A stretch of 64,000 nt of DNA from NCBI RefSeq assembly GCF_004614235.1, contig NZ_SPVH01000002.1:434001-498000 (forward strand). The letters are read 5' to 3'. This document shows positions 57,275 through 64,000 of this stretch, one piece after another. The DNA comes from Brevundimonas intermedia. GTDB lineage: Bacteria > Pseudomonadota > Alphaproteobacteria > Caulobacterales > Caulobacteraceae. The notes under the pieces are model-generated. The model was not told the DNA's origin. It made no database searches and was given only the letters and a program-made list of their open reading frames with translations. Position numbers and translations under genes: made by a program. Numbering within the stretch: position 1 is the stretch's first letter; the number at the start of each line of letters is the position of its first letter.

Positions 57275-57312
57275 TGCGAAAAGTCTTACCCCTCCCCAGG
57301 CCTTACGTCGAC

Positions 57313-57888
57313 TTACAGAAGCTTCACGGCGACGATCAGTCCGACCAGAGCCACGAGGCCGATCACGCTCCATAGCGCCAGCCGCTTTTCCACCTGCGCC
57401 AGCATGGCCGGACCCCATCGTTTCAGGATCCACGCTTCCAGGAAGAACCGCCCGCCCCGCGTCGCTACCGACGCCGCAATGAAGACCGGAAAGCTGAACG
57501 CCGCCAGGCCCGAGGCGATGGTCACCAGCTTGTACGGGATCGGCGTCAGCCCCTTGATCAAGATGACCCACAGACCCCACTGATCGAACCAGGCGCGAAA
57601 CTGCGCCAGCCCGTCCGAATGGCCCAGCAGCCGCATCATCGCCAGACCCAGGTCGGTCAGGAAATAGCCGATGGCGTAGCCCAATATCCCGCCCAGCACC
57701 GAGGCGACGGTGCAGACGGCGGCATAGAAATAGGCCCGATCCGGCCGCGCCAGGATCATGGGCGCCAGCATCACGTCGGGCGGAATGGGAAAGAACGAAC
57801 TCTCTGCAAACGACACGACGGCCAGAGCCTTCGTCGCATGGCGGCTGCGCGCCAGATCGAAGACGCGGTCGTAAAGCTGGCGAAGCAT
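57313..57888 (-). CDS. DedA/YqaA-type membrane protein (VTT domain)
   Basis: The 191-residue protein from ATG 57888 (MLRQLYDRVFDLA) has GGGGA eight bases upstream; an in-frame 57921 start is weaker. It carries the SNARE-associated/VTT pattern: FAESSFFPIPPDVMLAPM, a glycine-rich G-x3-G segment (GGILGYAIGYFL), then GLWVILIKGLTPIPYKLVTIASGL. Such proteins are flippases or help to keep membrane potential and lipid carrier balance. It is the YqaA branch, small and with one conserved proline loop. Confidence 0.85.
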   Translation of the reverse strand: MLRQLYDRVFDLARSRHATKALAVVSFAESSFFPIPPDVMLAPMILARPDRAYFYAAVCTVASVLGGILGYAIGYFLTDLGLAMMRLLGHSDGLAQFRAWFDQWGLWVILIKGLTPIPYKLVTIASGLAAFSFPVFIAASVATRGGRFFLEAWILKRWGPAMLAQVEKRLALWSVIGLVALVGLIVAVKLL

Positions 57889-58082
57889 GAGAATCCCCGA
57901 GGCGAAGGCCGTCCCTAGCAACGCCGGGCGGCGCCGTCACGGTCTCGCGGCGCGCAGCCTGAACGACAAGGCCGCAAAACAGGCCTGTAGCGGCAAGGTC
58001 GACGGGAACATCCGCCGTCCTGCGGGGATTGTGCGACATCGCACCGCTCGCAGTCTGTGCTTCAACCCCCTAATCGGATCGC

Positions 58083-58718
58083 ATGACGCCCACACCCTCC
58101 CCCGGAAAACAGGACGACGTCAGCCACAACGTCACCCGCCTCTTGCGGCGGCTGTCGGACGACGGCGGCGACGCAGGCTTGACCCTGCACGAGATCCGCG
58201 ACCGGCTGGACGAGCGTGCCTATGGGCTGCTGATCCTGCTGCTCTCCATCCCCTGCCTGGTCCCCGGCCTCTATGGCGTCCCGCAAGTCGTCGGGCTGAT
58301 CGTCATCCTGCTGGCCGGTCAGATGCTGGTCGGGCGCGAGGAGCCGTGGCTGCCGCGCTGGTTCCTGAACCTGAGGTGCAAGGGCGCCTGGCTGAAGGCC
58401 ATGGCCGATTTCGCCGAGTCGAAACTGGGCTGGATCGACCGGCTGTCGCGCCCACGCCTGCGCCGCTTCGCCGACGGTCCGGGCGAGAAGCTGGCGGCCG
58501 TCTTCATGATCCTGGCCACCCTGACCATCGTCATGCCCCTGACCAACACCATCCCCTCGGTCGCCCTGGCCCTGCTGTCGGTCGGCCTGATCCAGCGCGA
58601 CGGCCTGTTCGTCCTCGCCGGCTGCGCCGTCACCACCGTCTGGCTGACGATCCTAGGCGCCCTGGGAACCGGTCTGCTGATGGGCGCGGAATGGGCGACG
58701 CGGTGGCTGCCGGGCTGA
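58083..58718 (+). CDS. exoD: Exopolysaccharide synthesis protein ExoD
   Basis: The 211-residue membrane protein has LRRLSDDGGDAGLTLHEIRDRLDERAYGLLILLLSIPCLVPGL and then the conserved PWLPRWF region, followed by three to four hydrophobic segments. This is the ExoD family (first found in Sinorhizobium, needed for exopolysaccharide and alkaline tolerance). Function here is inferred. It lies three bases from the convergent membrane protein gene. Confidence 0.83.
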   Translation: MTPTPSPGKQDDVSHNVTRLLRRLSDDGGDAGLTLHEIRDRLDERAYGLLILLLSIPCLVPGLYGVPQVVGLIVILLAGQMLVGREEPWLPRWFLNLRCKGAWLKAMADFAESKLGWIDRLSRPRLRRFADGPGEKLAAVFMILATLTIVMPLTNTIPSVALALLSVGLIQRDGLFVLAGCAVTTVWLTILGALGTGLLMGAEWATRWLPG

Positions 58719-58721
58719 CGC

Positions 58722-59249
58722 TTAAGCGATGGAGCGCGCCGACGCCTGCACTCGCTCGATACGGACCAGGTCCAGCACGCCGATGATCTGACGCGACCGC
58801 CACTGGCTCATCATATAGGTGATCGGCCCCAAGCCCACGGCGACGAGAAGACTGATCACCTCCCACATATGGGTGCGCGTGAAGCTCAACAGGCTGTCTC
58901 CCGCCAGCTCGGCCATCAGGGCCAGGATCGACAGGGGAGCGGTCAGATAGCAGATGATGACGAACCGTAAAATCTGATCCTGCCGACGCGCGTTTAGGTT
59001 CGCCAGGGCGTACAAGGCCTCGAAGCCAGCTTCATCCACCCCGTCCAACAGATCGAAGGTCTTCAGCGTCGAGGGGTTGCGGCGGAACCCGCTGACGAAA
59101 TCCACCCCCGCATAGCCCCAGGCGCCGGGCGTATAAAAGCTGGACGGGATCAAGCTCCAGACCGGAAACAGCGCCTTCAGCCGCCGCCACAGCGGCCATA
59201 GCTGGATGGGCCCGTGCCCCATGCCGTCTTCGGTCTCCACCTTGGTCAT
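58722..59249 (-). CDS. Predicted membrane protein of unknown function, 175 aa
   Basis: Start MTKVETEDG at 59249 is preceded by GGGGGATCGAG. There is an N-terminal soluble part (about 1-90) with SFYTPGAWGYAGVDFVSGFRRNP, then two strong hydrophobic segments (FVIICYLTAPLSILALMAEL and ISLLVAVGLGPITYMMS) and a short basic tail. I do not recognise a family. It is convergent with exoD, and a 220-base spacer separates it from the next gene. Confidence 0.65.
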   Translation of the reverse strand: MTKVETEDGMGHGPIQLWPLWRRLKALFPVWSLIPSSFYTPGAWGYAGVDFVSGFRRNPSTLKTFDLLDGVDEAGFEALYALANLNARRQDQILRFVIICYLTAPLSILALMAELAGDSLLSFTRTHMWEVISLLVAVGLGPITYMMSQWRSRQIIGVLDLVRIERVQASARSIA

Positions 59250-59469
59250 CTCGATCCCCCATCGCCTTCAACCCTGCACTTGATCGACCAGATCATGATT
59301 CCTGGCGAGGGGCGGAATCGCTCACGCCCCATAGGTCCACCTCGGCTTTGGCGTCGGCAGGCCTGGACCGATCGTGTGCCTGTCGAAAGTTTAACGGGAA
59401 AGCTTCGCCGTTCTGGGGGATGGTCGCTCGACGCGATTTGCGCGACACCATCTTTCCTGGGCTCCAAAC
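59250..59469. other. Spacer between two divergent genes
   Basis: It holds no ORF with a credible start and no clear promoter boxes; AAAGTTTAACGGGAAAGCTTC is near the right end. Promoters for the flanking genes must lie here. Confidence 0.4.
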
Positions 59470-60582
59470 ATGCCGCCTCTGCGCTTATCTCTCTCCCCCT
59501 GTCTCGCCTTGATCGCCTTGCTGTCGGCGACAGGAGCCTCGGCCGTCGCCGCGCAGGACTACCGTCCAGACTTCCACCCCGACCAACTGAAAGGCCCGCC
59601 GGCCGGGGCGGTGAACGAGGTGCTGGTGCTGGGCACGCCCCACCTTTCCAACCTCGACGAGGCCTTCCAGCCTGTCATGCTGACGCCCCTGCTAGAACGG
59701 CTTGCGGCCTGGCGTCCCACCGCCATCGCGACCGAAGACCTTTCGGGCCTGCAGTGCGACAGCCTGCGTCGCTATCCGTCGCGCTATGCCGAGACCGTCA
59801 AGACCTATTGCGGGGACACCACGGCCGCCAATGCAGCCGTCGGCCTGGACGTGCCGGCCGCCAATGCGGAGGCCGAACGTCTCCTGACGGCCTGGCCCGC
59901 GCAACCCACGCCGGCCCAGCGACGCCGTCTGGCGGCGGTCTTCCTGGCGGCGGGCGAGAACGGTTCCGCCCTGGTGCAATGGCTTCGCCTTGAGCCACAG
60001 GACAGGACCGCGCAAGACGGTTTGAACGACGCCCTGGTCAGGAGGCTGAACCGGATCAAGGACGAGCAGAACGAAACCTATCTGATCGCAGCGCCGCTTG
60101 CGGCCCAACTGGGACTGGAGCGTCTGTGGAGCGTCGACGACCATTCCGCCGACACGCCGGACGGCGCCGATCCCGCAGAAGTCGAAGCCTACGGCGCCGC
60201 CATCATGGGCGCCTGGGACAATCCCGCCACCCACGCCCGCCGCGCGACGGACGAGCGGCTGCGCTCCGCCATGGCCCAGCCCGATGGCGTCCTGCAGATG
60301 TACCGAACCTATAATGCCCCGGACCAGCCGGCCCTGGCCTATCAGTCCGATTTCGGCGCCGCCTTGAAGGAACCCTCGCCCCAAGGGTTCGGTCGCCGCT
60401 ATGTCGGCTTCTGGGAAACGCGGAACCTGCGGATGGTGGCGAACATGCGCGATGTGCTGGGCCGCTATCCCGGCACGCGGATGCTGACCATCGTGGGGGC
60501 GGCGCACAAGGGCTATTACGAGGCCTATCTGGACCAGATGCACGACGTCCGGGTGGTCGATCCCGAACCCGTTCTGCGTTGA
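59470..60582 (+). CDS. DUF5694 exported protein
   Basis: The 370-residue protein has a signal peptide (ends ASAVAAQ), then a VLVLGTPHLSNLD motif near residue 52-64 and a late TIVGAAHKGYYEAYL motif. That pairing of GTPHL with GAAHK resembles the TraB/TIKI-like superfamily of metal-dependent proteins (DUF5694 family). The function is unknown, although a hydrolase fold is likely. It precedes hppD by 153 bases on the same strand. Confidence 0.8.
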   Translation: MPPLRLSLSPCLALIALLSATGASAVAAQDYRPDFHPDQLKGPPAGAVNEVLVLGTPHLSNLDEAFQPVMLTPLLERLAAWRPTAIATEDLSGLQCDSLRRYPSRYAETVKTYCGDTTAANAAVGLDVPAANAEAERLLTAWPAQPTPAQRRRLAAVFLAAGENGSALVQWLRLEPQDRTAQDGLNDALVRRLNRIKDEQNETYLIAAPLAAQLGLERLWSVDDHSADTPDGADPAEVEAYGAAIMGAWDNPATHARRATDERLRSAMAQPDGVLQMYRTYNAPDQPALAYQSDFGAALKEPSPQGFGRRYVGFWETRNLRMVANMRDVLGRYPGTRMLTIVGAAHKGYYEAYLDQMHDVRVVDPEPVLR

Positions 60583-60735
60583 TCGCACGAGGCTGCATCG
60601 GGGCGCTGCGGGGTCGTCGTCATCACGTCCCCGTGGCTTCGTCTTGGCTCCGTCGTCTTCTGTGACTAGGTTCCGCGCCAATCGGCGGCCCCTTTCGGTT
60701 AAGCCCGCCTCAAAAATCTGTGCGGGAGACACCCC

Positions 60736-61848
60736 ATGAACGACATGACCCAGTCCACGGTCGAAAAGCTCGACCTTGAAAACCCCCTCGGCGTCGACGG
60801 TTTCGAGTTCGTCGAATTCACCGGCCCAGAGCCCAGGGCGATGATCTCGCGCCTGGAGTTGATGGGCTTCACCCAGACGCACGTGAACCCCCGAACCGAC
60901 GTGGTCCGCCTGAAGCAGGGCGACATCAGCTTCCTGGTTCACCGCAAGCCCCAGGATCGTCCGGAAAGCCAGGCCGCGACCTTCGCCAAGGATCACGGCC
61001 CGTCCGCCAACGGCATGGCCTTCCGCACCACCGACGCCAAGGCCGCCTATGAGGGCGCGGTCGAACGCGGCGCCAAGCCGGCGCAAGGCGTCTCGGGCGG
61101 CGCCCTGGGCAGCGACTATCCCTATATCCTCGAAGGCATCGGCGGCAGCCTGCTCTACGTCATCGACCAGTATGGCGACGCCGGTTCGCTGTATGACACC
61201 TGGGACGAGATCGAGGGCTGGGAGGAATCCGAGCGCAAGAATTCGATGGGCCTGGAGATTCTGGACCACCTGACCCACAACGTGCGCCGCGGCGAGATGC
61301 GCACCTGGTCCGGCTTCTACGGCTCGGTCTTCAACTTCGAAGAGCAGAAGTATTTCGACATCAAGGGCAAGGCGACCGGCCTGTTCTCCCAGGCCATGAT
61401 CGCGCCCGACCGCGCCATCCGCATCCCGTTGAACGAAAGCCAGGACGACAATTCCCAGATCGAGGAGTTCCTGCGCCGCTACAACGGCGAAGGCATCCAG
61501 CACATCGCCCTGACCACCGAGAACATCTTCGAGACGGTCGAGGCCATGCGCGAGCGCGGCGTCGATTTCCAGGACACCATCGAGACCTATTTCGAACTGA
61601 TCGACAAACGCCTGCCCAACCACGGGCACGACGTGGCGCGGATGCGCAAGAACCGCATCCTGATCGACGGCTCGGACGAGGACGGCCTGCTGCTGCAGAT
61701 CTTCACCCAGGATGCGTTCGGCCCGATCTTCTTCGAGATCATCCAACGCAAGGGCAACGAAGGCTTCGGCAACGGCAATTTCCAGGCCCTGTTCGATTCA
61801 ATCGAGCTGGATCAGATCCGTCGCGGCGTCATCAAGGTCGACGCCTGA
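60736..61848 (+). CDS. hppD: 4-hydroxyphenylpyruvate dioxygenase
   Basis: The 370-residue VOC-fold dioxygenase converts 4-hydroxyphenylpyruvate to homogentisate in tyrosine breakdown. Iron ligands H178 (ILDHLTHNV), H256 (IQHIALTTENI) and E334 (IFFEIIQR) are visible, with the C-terminal helix GFGNGNFQALFDSIELDQ that closes the active site. GGGAG precedes the ATG. The small membrane ORF starts on the next base after the stop. Homogentisate dioxygenase is not in the window. Confidence 0.95.
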   Translation: MNDMTQSTVEKLDLENPLGVDGFEFVEFTGPEPRAMISRLELMGFTQTHVNPRTDVVRLKQGDISFLVHRKPQDRPESQAATFAKDHGPSANGMAFRTTDAKAAYEGAVERGAKPAQGVSGGALGSDYPYILEGIGGSLLYVIDQYGDAGSLYDTWDEIEGWEESERKNSMGLEILDHLTHNVRRGEMRTWSGFYGSVFNFEEQKYFDIKGKATGLFSQAMIAPDRAIRIPLNESQDDNSQIEEFLRRYNGEGIQHIALTTENIFETVEAMRERGVDFQDTIETYFELIDKRLPNHGHDVARMRKNRILIDGSDEDGLLLQIFTQDAFGPIFFEIIQRKGNEGFGNGNFQALFDSIELDQIRRGVIKVDA

Positions 61849-62034
61849 ATGCAGATGCGGCCGCCCACCTGGCTGCCCTGGCTCGGCCCGGTCCTCGCGG
61901 CCGGCGCCGGGGCCCTGGCCGGTGAATACTGGCTGGGCGGCGGCTTCTGGATGGTCCTGATCGCCGCCCTCCTCTGCGGCTTCGCCCCCATCGTCGGCTA
62001 CCAGGTGTGGAAACGGCTGCACCACCGGGGGTGA
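61849..62034 (+). CDS. Small membrane protein downstream of hppD, 61 aa
   Basis: The ATG follows the hppD TGA directly (TGAATG), so reinitiation coupling is likely. The product has two hydrophobic stretches (WLGPVLAAGAGALAGEYWL and FWMVLIAALLCGFAPIVGY) and a short basic tail (KRLHHRG). No family is recognised. The arrangement and clean helix pair favour a real gene; another start, two codons on, is possible. Confidence 0.6.
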   Translation: MQMRPPTWLPWLGPVLAAGAGALAGEYWLGGGFWMVLIAALLCGFAPIVGYQVWKRLHHRG

Positions 62035-62075
62035 GGGTTTGAGATCGGGCGTCGCCGAGAGCGGGCTGGATCGAA

Positions 62076-62099
62076 GTCCGCTAGGGGAGGAAAGCGGAC
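62076..62099. repeat. GTCCGC/GCGGAC hairpin
   Basis: GTCCGCT and AGCGGAC (62076-62082 with 62093-62099) form a perfect seven-base stem. The same GCGGAC/GTCCGC words recur at 62656-62757 and 63829-63845, suggesting an interspersed repeat that has decayed. Confidence 0.5.
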
Positions 62100-62108
62100 G
62101 TCGTCTCG

Positions 62109-62636
62109 CTATTCAAAAGCCACTTCCGAACGTAAGTCCTCAAACACTGCGCCGGGCTTGGCCGCGGTTGCGCGGCAACGAAAGACGACGAGCCGGAGCA
62201 TCGCATCGGTCGGTCGTTTTTTTAGCTCGAAATCGCCATCTAAAGTCAGCCGAAAATCGTGATGGCTGCCCGGCTGAACGATCGTTTGAGGAAGGTCGAA
62301 AAAATCCAGCATATCGTCACGGTACCGGAGGCTGTGGAACCGATCCGGATCATAACTGCGGGTGGGGTTGACCGGCTCACCACTGACACGATCTGTAAGG
62401 TTGAGCGCAGCCGATCCGCCACCGTCAGAGTAGACGCTCGGAACGCACAGAACTTCGTTGCCGGTGTTTTCGATCTTCAACCGAACCAGCACAAACCGGC
62501 AATAGGCTACGCACTGCTCGGCCTCGACCTTGAAGGATGCTTTGTAGGCTGGCTCGCTCGTCTCATCGCTCACCTTTCCGCAACCCAAAATCGCCGACGA
62601 GAGGACCGCCACGGTCAGCATAATAGTGCGCGTCAT
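62109..62636 (-). CDS. Lipoprotein of unknown function, 175 aa
   Basis: A signal with a lipobox (SSAILGC) gives a lipoprotein of 175 residues. The mature part has beta-strand-rich segments such as RFVLVRLKIENTGNEVLCVPSV and MLRLVVFRCRA, with four or more cysteines. The immunoglobulin-like pattern (IENTGN) suggests a small adhesion or carrier domain. No family is recognised. The base composition is lower in GC than the hppD region, and it lies in a repeat-rich end, so recent acquisition is possible. Confidence 0.65.
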   Translation of the reverse strand: MTRTIMLTVAVLSSAILGCGKVSDETSEPAYKASFKVEAEQCVAYCRFVLVRLKIENTGNEVLCVPSVYSDGGGSAALNLTDRVSGEPVNPTRSYDPDRFHSLRYRDDMLDFFDLPQTIVQPGSHHDFRLTLDGDFELKKRPTDAMLRLVVFRCRATAAKPGAVFEDLRSEVAFE

Positions 62637-62655
62637 CAGCGCAGGTTACAGGTCG

Positions 62656-62757
62656 GATGAATGTCCGCAATGGGTCGTGCGTGGCCCTGGGATTCGGCGC
62701 CGAAAGCGGACGTTGGCCTCTAGGCCGGAAAGCGGACGCAACGGACGTCGGCAGCGG
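62656..62757. repeat. Repeat region with GTCCGC and GCGGAC words
   Basis: It starts AATGTCCGCAATGGGTCG and contains AAAGCGGACG twice, and GACGTC. The same opening (AATGTCCGCAA-GGGT) is found at 63829. Similar words appear between genes in related genomes, from memory. No ORF with a ribosome site is seen here. Confidence 0.5.
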
Positions 62758-62770
62758 CATGGGAAGCTCC

Positions 62771-63385
62771 CTATTCGAAGGACGCCCTGACGAACTGATC
62801 CAACGCGTCCGCTGGCCTGTAGGGCTCGCGGCGGAGGGTTAGGGAACGTGCGTGGAAGTCCGGATCATTCCGCGTCGCAGCCTGAACTTCGCCCTCTTCA
62901 GAGACATGGCTGAACGCGTAGAGGGACACCGCGATGTTGTCGAAGGCCGCCTCGTTGGAACGATAACGGCCTGGCCCGCCATTAGCGCGCTGGCAAATCC
63001 GCAGCACGTCGGTCGCCGCCATGGAGAAGATGCGCGCGTTCGCGAACTGCGTCTCGATGTGTCGCGCCTCGACGGTGACGCCGTCCAAACGTCCCCTGCG
63101 GTATTCAAGAAGGATCGGCGTCTCGTTCATCTCCAGATTCTGCCGATCGACGTCTTCTTGTTCCCCCATCGCCTGACGCAGAGCGGCGATGTCCTCCTCA
63201 GACACACAGTCGGCCATGGCAGGCAGGTCGCGGAGCATGGCGTCGAGGTCGGCCGCGCCGACAGGTTTCATGAGGGGGCCAGGCGAACCGTAGACGTCTG
63301 CCAATGCCGCCACGTCATCCGGCGAAAGACCGAACTCCAACCGCCCGATCCCGACTTTCGGCGTGACCAACCAATCAGCGCTCAT
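62771..63385 (-). CDS. Orphan protein, 204 aa
   Basis: It starts MSADWLVTPKVGIGRLEFGLSPDDVAALADVYGSPG. The GxLxFGxSPDDV start is seen in several small intracellular immunity or unknown proteins. Mostly soluble and acidic, with no signal peptide. I give no function. It is flanked by orphan exported proteins on the same strand, and could be part of an immunity-type cargo, but no toxin is present in the window. Confidence 0.6.
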   Translation of the reverse strand: MSADWLVTPKVGIGRLEFGLSPDDVAALADVYGSPGPLMKPVGAADLDAMLRDLPAMADCVSEEDIAALRQAMGEQEDVDRQNLEMNETPILLEYRRGRLDGVTVEARHIETQFANARIFSMAATDVLRICQRANGGPGRYRSNEAAFDNIAVSLYAFSHVSEEGEVQAATRNDPDFHARSLTLRREPYRPADALDQFVRASFE

Positions 63386-63443
63386 GGGGGCAACTCACCT
63401 GAAGATTTGGCCCGGGAAGCCGCGTCCACGTCCGCATAGCTAT

Positions 63444-63800
63444 TTACCGCACAGATGGCACAGCCTCTTCTAAAATCCCGTTCGGTCCTACCTCAAAGCG
63501 TGAACATTTCGCTTCGTTAAATCCGTCTTGCACTCGGCAGAGGTAATTGTTGTGTATTGTGAAGGTGCCGGCCGCGGGTGCGTATACGTTTGGTCTTCTC
63601 CATCGACCGCCAGCGCCGTAATGGATCGCACTGTAAGTATCCGCCCGAGGGCGGGTCACCCAGTCAAAAGTCTCGGATACGGTCGCGGCTCTCAAAACCT
63701 GAGATCGAGGCTCAATGTAGACGTTCTCCCGAGCGTTATGCGAGGGCCAAGCGACAAGCGTTGTAATGATAAACGAGGCTAGCCATCGTGAAGTGCGCAT
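63444..63800 (-). CDS. Small exported protein, 118 aa
   Basis: A hydrophobic signal (MRTSRWLASFIITTLVAWPS) starts a 118-residue protein with YSAIHYGAGGRWRRPNVYAPAAGTFTIHNNYLCRVQDGF and two cysteines. No family is recognised; a periplasmic or secreted role is likely. The GC is low for this genome. Confidence 0.55.
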   Translation of the reverse strand: MRTSRWLASFIITTLVAWPSHNARENVYIEPRSQVLRAATVSETFDWVTRPRADTYSAIHYGAGGRWRRPNVYAPAAGTFTIHNNYLCRVQDGFNEAKCSRFEVGPNGILEEAVPSVR

Positions 63801-63828
63801 GAGCTATGATCGAACTAAATACAAATGT

Positions 63829-63845
63829 CCGCAACGGGTGGCTGC
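63829..63845. repeat. Partial GTCCGC repeat copy
   Basis: AATGTCCGCAACGGGTG repeats the opening of the element at 62658 with two changes. It lies just upstream of the small exported protein gene. Confidence 0.45.
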
Positions 63846-63876
63846 CGGCCTCTCGCCCAATCAGGGCACACCTATT

Positions 63877-64000
63877 TTAGAACAATTTCGCAAGAAATTG
63901 AGAGCACTCTTGCGCGATGGCTAGTGCAAACCAATCACGCAACAGTGGTTCCGCGATACCCTGGATCATACCGTGGCCGTCCTTGATTGTGGCCGTTCCT
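63877..64000 (-). CDS. Partial protein running off the right edge
   Basis: A minus-strand frame is open from the right edge to a TAA at 63877-63879, 40 codons in all. It reads GTATIKDGHGMIQGIAEPLL, then RDWFALAIAQECSQFLAKLF at the C-terminus. The short amphipathic end suggests a real protein, but no family can be named from 40 residues. The N-terminus lies beyond the window. Confidence 0.4.
   Translation of the reverse strand, partial: GTATIKDGHGMIQGIAEPLLRDWFALAIAQECSQFLAKLF

Overview
The window looks like a contiguous piece of an alphaproteobacterial chromosome of the Caulobacterales, most like Brevundimonas. Evidence: uniformly high GC, a CpdR-type response regulator, a DUF4167 protein starting MRDFKGMKRQRG, DUF1134 (EipA), DUF4893 and DUF599 proteins, Caulobacterales-style TonB-dependent receptors, and IF3 with the long alphaproteobacterial N-terminal extension. 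The genus is inferred from recall of these families, not from a search. Most of the window is core metabolism and information processing in short operons. Three stretches look accessory: about 1-2.1 kb, 5.4-6.7 kb and 11.6-12.8 kb. The right end, 62-64 kb, holds orphan genes.

0-10 kb: the end of a type I secretion adaptor, small orphan genes (DUF6894, DUF3606), tRNA-Val(GAC), cpdR, an N-formylglutamate amidohydrolase, a candidate trans-acting small RNA on the minus strand, a DUF599 membrane protein, inorganic pyrophosphatase, an AT-richer Abi_2 (AbiD/F) gene preceded by its own promoter and a terminator hairpin, hslU, a YihY/BrkB protein and prmC. 10-20 kb: zinc alcohol dehydrogenase, a frameshifted DUF559 gene, a decayed membrane-protein gene, clpB, a LysE exporter, a TonB-dependent receptor split by a one-base insertion, and a BCCT transporter.

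20-32 kb: a Tat-exported serine hydrolase with a TPR protein, two DUF4893 lipoproteins, a hybrid histidine kinase that lacks its phospho-accepting histidine, DUF4167, sqdB (UDP-sulfoquinovose synthase) with an SDR partner, DUF1134 and an APC permease. 32-45 kb: the parts of the classical infC-rpmI-rplT-pheS-pheT cluster, spread over about 12 kb. Two paralogous 132-residue proteins sit between pheS and pheT, and a polysaccharide deacetylase, a sensor kinase, an MFS exporter and an S9 peptidase separate the other members. A glycosyltransferase 9 gene follows.

45-62 kb: an alpha/beta hydrolase, the aguA-aguB pair (agmatine to putrescine), a large TonB-dependent receptor, a KpsS-like capsule protein, an OmpA porin with a polyproline linker, an SDR plus thiolase beta-oxidation pair, coq7, dsbB, a DedA-type protein, exoD, a DUF5694 protein and hppD. 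62-64 kb: small exported or orphan proteins among repeats that carry GCGGAC/GTCCGC.

The observations most worth following are non-coding. They are (1) a promoter plus terminator-ended RNA ahead of the Abi_2 gene, (2) a roughly 83-nt small RNA with an exposed anti-Shine-Dalgarno stretch, and (3) a two-stem RNA element with compensatory base changes, present twice before the thiolase gene and once before rpmI. All coordinates and motifs were read by eye; no homology search or folding program was run.
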